Below, piece by piece: positions 14,263 through 21,098 of a DNA stretch of 22,634 nt (within the stretch, counting starts at the first letter, position 1; every line of letters starts with the position of its first letter). Origin of the DNA: Elusimicrobiales bacterium (GTDB lineage Bacteria > Elusimicrobiota > Elusimicrobia > Elusimicrobiales > Elusimicrobiaceae); the NCBI GenBank assembly GCA_041651175.1, contig JBAZJT010000028.1, positions 1 through 22,634 of the forward strand. The letters run 5' to 3'. The notes beneath the pieces were generated by a model, which was not told the DNA's origin, ran no database searches, and worked only from the letters and a program-made list of their open reading frames with translations. Both the position numbers and the translations under genes were made by a program.

Positions 14263-16286
14263 CCCGCCGCCTTAATGTTCACGGAATGCCCGTCCCAGTC
14301 GTAGAACCGGACGCCGCCGTTTGAAAACTCAAAAACCCCCGACGGACATGCCTCAAACTCCTTCAACCGGGGCGAAGGCGGCCATACCGTTTCCTTTCCG
14401 GCATGCCACCCGTCATGTTTGCGGAATTTGATGGAAAATATCTCTTTTTTCGCCGACAGGTCGTATTTCACAAATCTCGCAGGCGTCTCGCCGGTTTCCT
14501 CCGTTACATGCCACACCAATCCGGCGCGGGCGCGCAAAACATCAACAGGATGTAATGTCGTCAGAGGAGGGTTGGCTGTCTCATCCGGGGCGAATGTATA
14601 ATAGACGCTGTTGCCGGCGGCATGTATCGCGTTTCCTTTTCCGTCCGGCTCCGTCAGTCCCAGCAAGCCAATGCCGCCGCCGGGCAGTTGATGCGGATAG
14701 TATGTTCGCCATATCACTGTCGCCGAGCCGTCTTTACGCAATAACGCCGAAGCCGTTTTGCCGTCTTTAGTCAGCACACTGGCGCCGAACAGCCAGCCGT
14801 TGTCCGTGTTTATGCGTCCGACGGAGGCGAAAAATTTGCAGGATTTGCCGTCGTTAAGCCGCCAGGTCCGTCTTTTTTCGTTCCGCGAGTCCGATACGGA
14901 GCAGGTCTTGACGTCGTATCGTGTGTCCCATTTTGCATAGCCCTGTCGAGCCATGTATTCGTTGACGCCGCCGGCAAACCGCTTCCATTGCGGTTTACCG
15001 TCAAAAGGCAGCGCAGCATAAAAGTATTCGTTTTCCTCCGGCCCCGTTCCGGTTTTTTTGCCGGCGGGAACGCGCCGTTTATGCCGCAATAACTCCATGC
15101 CTGTATCAGTTCGGACAAGGTTGTAGCTGTTGGGAAAAGATGGCAGCATGGCGGCCAATTTCAGTTCGCCATCCGGACGTCCGCTGTACAATTCGGCGCC
15201 GTCCTTGCGGTCAAGCGTCAGCCACAATGTGCCGTCAGCCGAAAAAAGGCATTGCCCCATATAACCCCACCCGCCAACGCCGCCAAGCAACGGGCCTTCG
15301 TGTTTTACAAGCAGTATGCGAGAGCCGTCCGGCCTCAGGAAATAAACGTCCTTGCGGGCATCTCCGGCAAGGCCTTGCGCCACTACGCCGTCGGCTTCGC
15401 CAATTTCGGTTTTTCCGAGGAAGGGATACGACTCATAAAACCTGGGCATCAGCGCGTTTTTCAAGCCGCGCATCCCGCCCGCCAGCGCAAGCAGCCCGCC
15501 CAGCAGCGGCAGAGCCAGAACCAGCGCTGCCCCCGCGGCGCGCGCGGGCGAAAGCCCCGCCGACCTGCCTGAGGTGCGCGCAAAATACCATACTCCCGCC
15601 AGTGAAACCGTTGCCGCAATCAACGCCGCCCACACTCCGGCACGGGAATAATACAGACCATCGTTGACGACATTAATCCGGAAGGCGAACAGCACAGCCA
15701 GCGCCGCGCCGGAATTCGCAAGCAATGCAAGCGCCGCGCCGACCACGGCGCCGCCGGTAAGCCAGCTCATCAGGAAAGCCGACGGCAACAGCGCAAACGC
15801 GGCCAGCGCGGGCGCGGCACCAAGCGGTATCATCCTCAAAAACGGAGACTGCCCCAGACCGCAGTAATAAGCGAAAGCGGCAAATTCCGGACTCCCGATT
15901 TTGGCGGCATAACCGCTGGCACAAGCCGCAATCATAACGCACAGCAGGGCAAGAAATATCGCTGCCGCGAAAAGGCCGGCAAACAATCGACTCGTCGGAG
16001 CAACGGGCAATGATTCATCTGTCCTCCAGTCACGCCGCGCCGCCGCGCCCATAGCCGGACCTAATACCAACGCGGCAAACGGCACGCCCGCAGCAGCCAG
16101 AAGCAATACCGCCGCCGGAGCAGAATCGGCCCATTGTTTCGACAATCTGCCCGCCGCGACAGCGGCAAGCGGCACCAGCGCGTAAGCTGCGGCAAGCCCC
16201 CAGAACAGCAGTCTGTGCTTGCGCAATTCCAGCTTCACAAGCGCGCTGATTTCGCGCAGCCGGACAAAAACCGCGTTTAAGGTCAT
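14259..16286 (-). CDS. ABC-type permease fused to a propeller-like soluble domain (copy A)
   Basis: At 675 residues it has the same architecture as its downstream paralogue: a basic KLELRKHR start, about seven membrane segments within residues 25-280 with DESLPVAP in the loop, then a soluble domain of about 390 residues. Visible blade-like repeats are VYFLRPDGSRILLVK, LFSADGTLWLTLD, LYSGRPDGELKLAAML, ALLRKDGSATVIW and the closing GVFEFSNGGVRFYDWDG. The ATG at 16286 overlaps the ATPase stop (ATGA) and has a good AAAGGAG site. Two paralogous permeases next to one ATPase suggest a heterodimeric membrane domain with a dimeric ATPase. A bacitracin/acetoin-type Ytr exporter is the nearest named analogue by operon layout, but the large C-terminal domain is not a feature I know from that family. 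Confidence 0.78.
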   Translation of the reverse strand: MTLNAVFVRLREISALVKLELRKHRLLFWGLAAAYALVPLAAVAAGRLSKQWADSAPAAVLLLAAAGVPFAALVLGPAMGAAARRDWRTDESLPVAPTSRLFAGLFAAAIFLALLCVMIAACASGYAAKIGSPEFAAFAYYCGLGQSPFLRMIPLGAAPALAAFALLPSAFLMSWLTGGAVVGAALALLANSGAALAVLFAFRINVVNDGLYYSRAGVWAALIAATVSLAGVWYFARTSGRSAGLSPARAAGAALVLALPLLGGLLALAGGMRGLKNALMPRFYESYPFLGKTEIGEADGVVAQGLAGDARKDVYFLRPDGSRILLVKHEGPLLGGVGGWGYMGQCLFSADGTLWLTLDRKDGAELYSGRPDGELKLAAMLPSFPNSYNLVRTDTGMELLRHKRRVPAGKKTGTGPEENEYFYAALPFDGKPQWKRFAGGVNEYMARQGYAKWDTRYDVKTCSVSDSRNEKRRTWRLNDGKSCKFFASVGRINTDNGWLFGASVLTKDGKTASALLRKDGSATVIWRTYYPHQLPGGGIGLLGLTEPDGKGNAIHAAGNSVYYTFAPDETANPPLTTLHPVDVLRARAGLVWHVTEETGETPARFVKYDLSAKKEIFSIKFRKHDGWHAGKETVWPPSPRLKEFEACPSGVFEFSNGGVRFYDWDGHSVNIKAAG

Positions 16287-17203
16287 AGAATTTCTCCTTT
16301 TACGGAGAGTCCGCTTCCGTTGCCGCCCAGCGACAAAAGCGCGGCCAGAATTTTTGCGAACCCGAGCGGCTCTTCCTGCGCATTTTCCAGAACGCCGCTT
16401 TCATGAACCGCTTTTATTGCGGCATCGTCCAACGCGGCGAAAGCCAGAAGCGGCAGCTCGCTTTCAAGCGGAACAAGCAGAGGCGATTGCGGCATTTGCG
16501 CGCCCTGCCTTGCCCTGCCGGTTATTCTGCGCGCCGACGCGGACAATCCGTGCGCGTCGTATATGCCGGCAATCCGCCCTCCGGACAAAAGCAGGATATC
16601 ATCCAGAATTCCCGCCATATCCTCCAGCCGGTGGCTGGCGACAAGTATTGTCTTTCCCTCGGACGAGAGCTCCTCTATAAGCCGGCAGAGCAGTTGCTCC
16701 CGCGCAAGGGCGTCAAGCCCGCTGGCAGGCTCGTCCAGAATCAACACATCGGGATTATGCGCGGCGGCGCAAACCCAGGCGATTTTCGCCGTCTCGCCCT
16801 TGCTGGCTTTGCCGGCGCGCAGATTCAAGTCAAGACCAAGCCTGCGGGCCAGCGCGGCAGCTTTTTCATGGTTCCACGTCGGATAAAATCTTGAACGGAA
16901 GGCGAAAATCTCGCCCGCCGTCATAAACGGCTGGAATGCCGGACGCTCCGGTATATACCCCGCAGCGAGCCGGACCTTACCGCCTGAGTCTGCCTCGACG
17001 CCGGAGACTTCCGCGCAGCCCTCGTCCGCCGCCGTGATGCCCAGCAGGATTTTTATAAGGGTTGTCTTCCCCTGCCCGTTCAGCCCCAAAAGCCCCGCCA
17101 CGCGGCCCGGCTCAATCTCAAAATCAACACCGCGCAGCACGGATTTTCTGCCGAAACTTTTACGCACCCCGGCGGCTTTCACCGCGAAATTATGAGCGGT
17201 CAT
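16283..17203 (-). CDS. ABC transporter ATP-binding protein
   Basis: This 306-residue nucleotide-binding subunit, expected on the cytoplasmic face, should power the two downstream permeases. Walker A is GLNGQGKTT (40-48; Gln where Ala is usual), Walker B VLILDEP (153-159, catalytic Glu158), D-loop SGLD (161-164) and H-loop His191 (ASHRLED). The signature motif is SKGET (134-138) instead of LSGGQ, a deviation common in the YtrB-like group. About 80 residues after the H-loop domain form a C-terminal extension (LVPLESELPLLAFAALDDAAIKAV), perhaps regulatory. ATG at 17203 has a near-perfect GGGAGGAG site and an ATGA overlap with the repressor gene; the longer open frame upstream is rejected. A 4-base overlap with the next gene continues the coupling. 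Confidence 0.95.
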   Translation of the reverse strand: MTAHNFAVKAAGVRKSFGRKSVLRGVDFEIEPGRVAGLLGLNGQGKTTLIKILLGITAADEGCAEVSGVEADSGGKVRLAAGYIPERPAFQPFMTAGEIFAFRSRFYPTWNHEKAAALARRLGLDLNLRAGKASKGETAKIAWVCAAAHNPDVLILDEPASGLDALAREQLLCRLIEELSSEGKTILVASHRLEDMAGILDDILLLSGGRIAGIYDAHGLSASARRITGRARQGAQMPQSPLLVPLESELPLLAFAALDDAAIKAVHESGVLENAQEEPLGFAKILAALLSLGGNGSGLSVKGEIL

Positions 17204-17571
17204 TTCTCCTCCCTGCGGCATTTGGAAATTTCAACGTCTATGTCGGCCCACGAAAGCCCGGCGCGCCTGGCCAATTGAAGCGCTTCGGCGAAACCGGCGG
17301 CGGCTTCCTTTATTATGCGCGCGCTTTTGCGCGGCGCCTCCGCCGAGATGAAGGCCCCCTCGCCCCGGCGGGCTTCCAGAATGTTTTCCAGCGTAAGCTC
17401 GTGCATCGCGCGCGCAACGGTGTTTGGGTTCACCTTAAGCTCCAGCGCCAGCGCGCGCACGCTGGGCGCCTTGTCGCCGGGGCGCAGCAGCCCGCGCGCG
17501 ACAAGGCCTTTTACGGCGGATTTTATCTGCTCGTTTATCGGCACGGGCAACGCTGGATCTATTTTAATCAT
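17200..17571 (-). CDS. GntR-family (YtrA-type) transcriptional repressor
   Basis: At 123 residues it is too short to have a ligand-binding domain and fits the YtrA subfamily of GntR regulators: a winged helix-turn-helix (about 10-77; PINEQIKSAV, LRPGDKAPSVRALALELKVN, NTVARAMHELT, ARRGEGAFIS) plus a short two-helix dimerisation tail (80-123). YtrA-type repressors typically control the ABC operon they sit in. The ATG at 17571 has an AAGGAG site 7-8 bases upstream, and the stop overlaps the ATPase start by 4 bases. A 14-bp hairpin ends just before this ribosome-binding site. The likely target is the 22-bp dyad at 18081-18102 at the head of the operon. Confidence 0.93.
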   Translation of the reverse strand: MIKIDPALPVPINEQIKSAVKGLVARGLLRPGDKAPSVRALALELKVNPNTVARAMHELTLENILEARRGEGAFISAEAPRKSARIIKEAAAGFAEALQLARRAGLSWADIDVEISKCRREEK

Positions 17572-17585
17572 CGCGGCTCCTTGCA

Positions 17586-17615
17586 GCCTGCCGGAAACCG
17601 GGGTTTCCGGCAGGC
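17586..17615. repeat. Perfect 14-bp inverted repeat between the secreted-protein gene and gntR
   Basis: GCCTGCCGGAAACC (17586-17599) and its exact complement (17602-17615) are separated by 2 bases, giving a very stable GC-rich hairpin. On the leftward transcript it begins 15 bases after the stop of the 135-residue gene and ends a few bases before the gntR ribosome-binding site. No T-run follows in either direction. It may be a partial terminator, an RNA-processing or stability element, or a brake on gntR translation. Confidence 0.7.
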
Positions 17616-17630
17616 ATCGCCTTTATCCAA

Positions 17631-18038
17631 TCAGTAACGCCAGGCGTTGGCGTAATCCCATGCCGGTTTGACGGTAAGCGCGCAAATCTCCACGGCATAA
17701 TTTTTCAGCGACACGGACGCCTCCCTGTCTTTCCGCGCGGTGACAGCCGTCGCGGCCTCTACATTGCCGTGAGCGTCATAAACCGTAACATCTATTTTCG
17801 CGGAATCCGCGTTTGTAGGGCTTATTCGCATTGATAATTTTCCGTTCGGCAGCTCGACGATGTTTTCCCTGCCTTCCGGGGTCGCTATCTCGCCCTTGGC
17901 CTTGTGTCCGCCGGCCACAAGCGAATACTCCAGCGAATAATTCAGCGAGATATCCGCGCCGCCGCCCGCGCCGGCGCGCATGGCGCACAGGCCCGCCGCC
18001 AGCAATGCCGCGGCTGCGATTATCGTAACTTTTTTCAT
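17631..18038 (-). CDS. Small secreted protein, first gene of the GntR-ABC operon
   Basis: This 135-residue protein has a clear Sec signal peptide (MKKVTIIAAAALLAAGLCAMRAGA, cut near 22-24). There is no lipobox, although Cys18 sits in the hydrophobic core. The mature part is strand-rich (YSLEYSLVAGG, GKLSMRISP, AKIDVTVYDAHGNV, EASVSLKNYAVEIC), suggesting a small beta-sandwich in the periplasm. I recognise no family. The ATG at 18038 has AAAGGAG about 10 bases upstream. It is transcribed first from the 18107-18134 promoter and followed at 59 bases by gntR, so it is probably co-regulated with the ABC transporter and could be its periplasmic partner. That role is inference only. Confidence 0.75.
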   Translation of the reverse strand: MKKVTIIAAAALLAAGLCAMRAGAGGGADISLNYSLEYSLVAGGHKAKGEIATPEGRENIVELPNGKLSMRISPTNADSAKIDVTVYDAHGNVEAATAVTARKDREASVSLKNYAVEICALTVKPAWDYANAWRY

Positions 18039-18080
18039 GTCCTTTTTTCTCCTTTAGCTTTCCGTTTTGCCTGGCGCCAT

Positions 18081-18102
18081 GTGTACTAGCGTGCCAGTAC
18101 AC
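18081..18102. promoter_or_regulatory. Likely operator for the GntR/YtrA repressor
   Basis: GTGTACT (18081-18087) and AGTACAC (18096-18102) are perfect 7-base arms of a 22-bp dyad; two of the four central base pairs also match. It overlaps the predicted transcription start of the leftward operon, immediately downstream of the -10 box, an ideal place for repression. GntR/YtrA-type regulators bind such dyads, so autoregulation is the simplest reading. Confidence 0.65.
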
Positions 18103-18106
18103 TGAT

Positions 18107-18134
18107 ATTATAGCAGGTTCGGGAAAGTTGTCAA
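18107..18134 (-). promoter_or_regulatory. Strong promoter of the secreted protein-gntR-ABC operon
   Basis: On the minus strand a perfect TTGACA (18129-18134) and a perfect TATAAT (18107-18112) are separated by 16 bases. This is the best sigma-70-type promoter in the window. The start point near 18100 falls inside the dyad operator, and the leader is about 60 bases. Confidence 0.8.
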
Positions 18135-18171
18135 GCGCTTTGTGAATCTATCGGACACCCGCCCAAATTCA

Positions 18172-18177
18172 TATAAT
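18172..18177 (+). promoter_or_regulatory. -10 box next to the start codon of the barrel-protein gene
   Basis: A perfect TATAAT ends 6 bases before the ATG at 18184, so transcription would start on the start codon. No ribosome-binding site is present and no clear -35 is seen. The geometry is the same as at 11286-11291. Confidence 0.5.
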
Positions 18178-18183
18178 TTCAGA

Positions 18184-19275
18184 ATGATGCGCGCGTTTGT
18201 TTTCGCTGCAGCGCTTTTTGTTTTTTCGGAAGGCGCGATGGGGGGGGAATATGAACTGATGAATCCGCCCCCGCCGCCCAATACCCGTTTTGACAACGGC
18301 AGACTTTCAGTCAGCTTCGGCCCGTGGGCGACTGTGGGGCGGGACCATGTGCAAACCTCCGCACCGTACAGGCCGTTTTACCAGCCGCCGGCGGAAGGCG
18401 GCGGCAGCGCCGGCACCAGCCTGGATTTCAGCGGCATAGACTGCGTGTGGTACATGCTTTCCGCGGAGCTGAAACTCAAGCACGGGTTCTCGCTGGGGGC
18501 GGAATACGGCTTTGCCGGGGTGGACGACGGACCGGGATATATTCACGACTGGTACAGCCGCCCCGGCGGGGATTTGTACTTCACCCCCTCGCCGAATCCG
18601 ACGGTCTGGCACAACCCCGATATGCGCGATTATTCCGCGGTCCGCGCGAAACTGGACGGTTCCTCCAAAATAGCCTCTGCGGCGGTTTATTACCGGCTGC
18701 TTTACCATACGGTGGACACTTTCGGCTACAGGCGCGGGCTGGGGACGCTGGACCTGTTTGTGGGATATTCCGGCTACAGCGACTCGCTTCATCTGACCAA
18801 CGGCAGCCAGCTGCTGTCGGACCAGCCGGACACAAAATCACCGCCTTATAAGCCGCCGACAGAGGTCGGCCCGATATCCGGCATGAACTCGCATTACAAT
18901 GTCCGCTGGGAAGGCATGAAAATAGGCGCGCGGGAAAGGCTTATAATCCGCCCCAGATGGTCGCTTTACGGCACGATAAGCTGGTGGCCCGGCATGAAAT
19001 ACACCGGGGAAGGCTACTGGAACTGGCGCACCAACGGCGCGCAAAACGTGCTCTATACCGCCGACGGAACGCAGATTGATTATATGGTCTCGCTCTCCTA
19101 CGCCTATTCCCGGCGGGTAAGTTTTGAGGCGGGCTACAGGGGGATAGAGTGGTACAGCCGCTCCGGCACCGGAACGATACGCAACACGGACGGCACCGTC
19201 TACGCCGTAAACGTTGACAGCGCCCAATCCTCGCGGAAAGGCTGGTTCTTTCATATCACGATACGGGGAGGTTGA
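18184..19275 (+). CDS. Probable outer-membrane beta-barrel protein
   Basis: From ATG 18184 the product is 363 residues with a signal peptide (MMRAFVFAAALFVFSEGAMG). The remainder shows alternating aromatic/polar strands typical of outer-membrane barrels: RLSVSFGPWATVG, AELKLKHGFSLGAEYGFAGV, SKIASAAVYYRLLYH, GTLDLFVGYSGYS, MKIGARERLIIRPRWSLYGTISWWPGM, IDYMVSLSYAYSRRVSFEAGYRG and a final GWFFHITIRGG. It is rich in Tyr, Trp and Gly and ends in a strand. I estimate about 10-12 strands; an omptin-like fold is one possibility, but I cannot see its catalytic residues with confidence. A GTG at 18142 would extend the frame, but ATG 18184 gives the proper signal peptide. Its stop directly abuts the greA start, so the two are co-transcribed. 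Confidence 0.7.
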   Translation: MMRAFVFAAALFVFSEGAMGGEYELMNPPPPPNTRFDNGRLSVSFGPWATVGRDHVQTSAPYRPFYQPPAEGGGSAGTSLDFSGIDCVWYMLSAELKLKHGFSLGAEYGFAGVDDGPGYIHDWYSRPGGDLYFTPSPNPTVWHNPDMRDYSAVRAKLDGSSKIASAAVYYRLLYHTVDTFGYRRGLGTLDLFVGYSGYSDSLHLTNGSQLLSDQPDTKSPPYKPPTEVGPISGMNSHYNVRWEGMKIGARERLIIRPRWSLYGTISWWPGMKYTGEGYWNWRTNGAQNVLYTADGTQIDYMVSLSYAYSRRVSFEAGYRGIEWYSRSGTGTIRNTDGTVYAVNVDSAQSSRKGWFFHITIRGG

Positions 19276-19743
19276 ATGGAAACCGCATATATAACGCGCG
19301 AGGGTTATGAAAAACTCCGCAACGAGCTGGACAATCTGCGCAAGGAAAAAGCCGAGCTTTCCGCCGAAATAGGCGAGGCCGCCTCCCAGGGCGATTTGCG
19401 CGAAAACGCGGCCTACACCTACGCCAAGGAAAAACAGGCCGTAACCCTGCGCCGCATTGAGGAACTGGAATCCCGGCTGCGCGGCGCACGGCTTATAGAC
19501 GACGTGAAGGTGGACAAGACCAAAGCCTGCATAGGCGCGACCGTAACCCTGCAAACCCCCGACGGCGCGCAGACGGCCTACACCCTCTCCGGCGCGGACG
19601 AGGCGGACCCGGAGCAGGGGAAAATATCGGTCAGTTCTCCGATGGCGCTATCCATACTGGGGCGCAGGGAGGGGGACAAATTCACCGCAACCCTGCCCAA
19701 GGGTTCAAGGGAATTCACCGTCGTCAGGATAGAATACCGATGA
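19276..19743 (+). CDS. greA: Transcription elongation factor GreA/GreB family
   Basis: Gre factors insert a coiled coil into the RNA polymerase secondary channel and stimulate transcript cleavage in backtracked complexes. The 155-residue length is standard. The N-terminal coiled coil (about 8-75) carries the acidic tip GDLRENAAY, with Asp40 and Glu43. The C-terminal FKBP-like domain includes GATVTLQTPDG and SPMALSILGRREGD. The ATG follows the preceding TGA directly and has GGGGAGG 5 bases upstream; its stop overlaps the next gene by 4 bases (ATGA). Placement behind a barrel protein is unusual but gives no functional hint. Confidence 0.95.
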   Translation: METAYITREGYEKLRNELDNLRKEKAELSAEIGEAASQGDLRENAAYTYAKEKQAVTLRRIEELESRLRGARLIDDVKVDKTKACIGATVTLQTPDGAQTAYTLSGADEADPEQGKISVSSPMALSILGRREGDKFTATLPKGSREFTVVRIEYR

Positions 19744-20258
19744 AGGCGTCCGCCGCGCTTGTTTTCTGCCTGGCCTGCTTCGCCTGCGCACGGCAGAGCG
19801 GGGCGGGAGGCACGGACGCGCTGTCCGCGGAAGGCCCGGCTTTCGCCGGCGGAATCATACCGGACGAATACGCCTGTAACGGCGGGAATAAATTCCCGCC
19901 GCTGAAACTGGGCGGCATTCCGGCAAAGGCAAAATCACTGGCCGTCATAATGGACGACCCGGATTCTCCGTCCGGCACATGGCTGCATCTGGCGGCGTTC
20001 AACATAGCCGTCTCCTCCGCCGTTTTAGAGACAGCCGGCGCACCACAGGGCGCGGTCTACGGCAAGAACGATTTCGGAAACGACCGTTACGACGGCCCCT
20101 GCCCTCCGTCGGGGACGCACCGGTATGTTTTCCATGTATGCGCGCTGGACTGCATACTGCTGCTTGAGGCCGGAGCCTCCCGCCGCGACATTGAGTCCGC
20201 CATGAAAGGCCATATCCTCGCGCGGGGAACGTTGACGGCAAAATACACAAAAAGATGA
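19740..20258 (+). CDS. Exported PEBP / YbhB-YbcL family protein
   Basis: This is a 172-residue phosphatidylethanolamine-binding-protein-like (Raf-kinase-inhibitor-like) protein. The anion-binding-site motifs are MDDPDSPSGTWLHLAAFNI (about 71-89) and YDGPCPPSGTHRYVFHVCALD (about 117-137). The N-terminus is a short hydrophobic export signal with cysteines at 10, 13 and 16; none sits in a standard lipobox, so lipoprotein status is uncertain. The biochemical role of bacterial members is poorly known. The start overlaps the greA stop by 4 bases and its own stop overlaps the methyltransferase start by 4 bases, so it is translated as part of a chain. Confidence 0.9.
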   Translation: MKASAALVFCLACFACARQSGAGGTDALSAEGPAFAGGIIPDEYACNGGNKFPPLKLGGIPAKAKSLAVIMDDPDSPSGTWLHLAAFNIAVSSAVLETAGAPQGAVYGKNDFGNDRYDGPCPPSGTHRYVFHVCALDCILLLEAGASRRDIESAMKGHILARGTLTAKYTKR

Positions 20259-21064
20259 GCGACCCGCGTTTTTCCTTCGGACGCAACTGGCTTAACTTCG
20301 CCGCAAACGCCGTGGACGATTCCGTCATAGAGGACTCCCGGCGCAGCCTGCTGCGTTTTCTGCCGGCGGAGGATTTCCAGGGCAGAATTTTCGTGGACGC
20401 GGGCTGCGGGAGCGGCATATTCTCGCTGGCGGCGCTGCGGCTGGGCGCGGCAAAAGCCGTAAGCTTTGACTATGACGCGCAAAGCGTGGAGGCGGCCACG
20501 CTGGTCAGGAGCAGGTTCGGCGCGGATATGGCCGCCCGCTGGGATATTTTCCGGGGCGACATACTCGCGCCCGGCCTCAACATCAAAGGGGATATCGTCT
20601 ACAGCTGGGGGGTCCTGCACCACACCGGCGGAATGTTCCGCGCGCTTGAAGCGGCGCTGGGCATGTCCAATCCGGGAGGGCGGCTGGCCGTGGCGCTCTA
20701 CAACAAAACGCCGGCGGCGCCGTTCTGGACCGCCATGAAAAAGTTTTACAATTTCCACCCGGCGGCGCGTCCGTTCATGGAGGCCGCCTGGGGAACCGCC
20801 GCCTGCGCGGCTTACGCGGCGCGGCGCGGGACACTGAACCTGCGGCGCGAGCGCGGCATGAATGTCTTCTACGACGCGGTTGACTGGATAGGCGGCTGGC
20901 CATACGAATGCGCCTCTTTTGCCGAAATACAATCCTTCATGGAAGCGCGCGGCGCCGTTTTGGAAAAAGAGGTTACCCGGCTTGCAATCCCCTCCGGCAA
21001 GGGCCTGCTGGCGAAAATATCCCCTTCCTGCACCGGCTGCAACGAATTTCTGTTCAGACGCTAA
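20255..21064 (+). CDS. Class I SAM-dependent methyltransferase
   Basis: This 269-residue cytoplasmic enzyme has SAM motif I FVDAGCGSGIFSLAAL (46-61), an acidic strand-2 end (FDYD, 71-74), GDIL (101-104) and the motif IV-like DIVYSWGVLHHTGGM (113-127). It then has GGRLAVALYNK. The WGVLHHTG signature is shared with small-molecule and lipid-type methyltransferases (UbiG/UbiE-like), but the substrate cannot be assigned. A C-terminal half of about 110 residues (residues 150-269) is more divergent and ends with SCTGCNEFLFRR, whose two cysteines could bind metal. The ATG overlaps the preceding stop (ATGA). It is unrelated in detail to the methyltransferase at 102-770. Confidence 0.88.
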   Translation: MSDPRFSFGRNWLNFAANAVDDSVIEDSRRSLLRFLPAEDFQGRIFVDAGCGSGIFSLAALRLGAAKAVSFDYDAQSVEAATLVRSRFGADMAARWDIFRGDILAPGLNIKGDIVYSWGVLHHTGGMFRALEAALGMSNPGGRLAVALYNKTPAAPFWTAMKKFYNFHPAARPFMEAAWGTAACAAYAARRGTLNLRRERGMNVFYDAVDWIGGWPYECASFAEIQSFMEARGAVLEKEVTRLAIPSGKGLLAKISPSCTGCNEFLFRR

Positions 21065-21098
21065 AACACCATGCAGGGAGACGGTTGAGAACAATGCC

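Noticed and set aside
18142..18183. GTG start at 18142 for the barrel protein
   Set aside because: It would add 14 polar residues before the signal peptide, and it lies upstream of the -10 box at 18172 that likely drives the gene.
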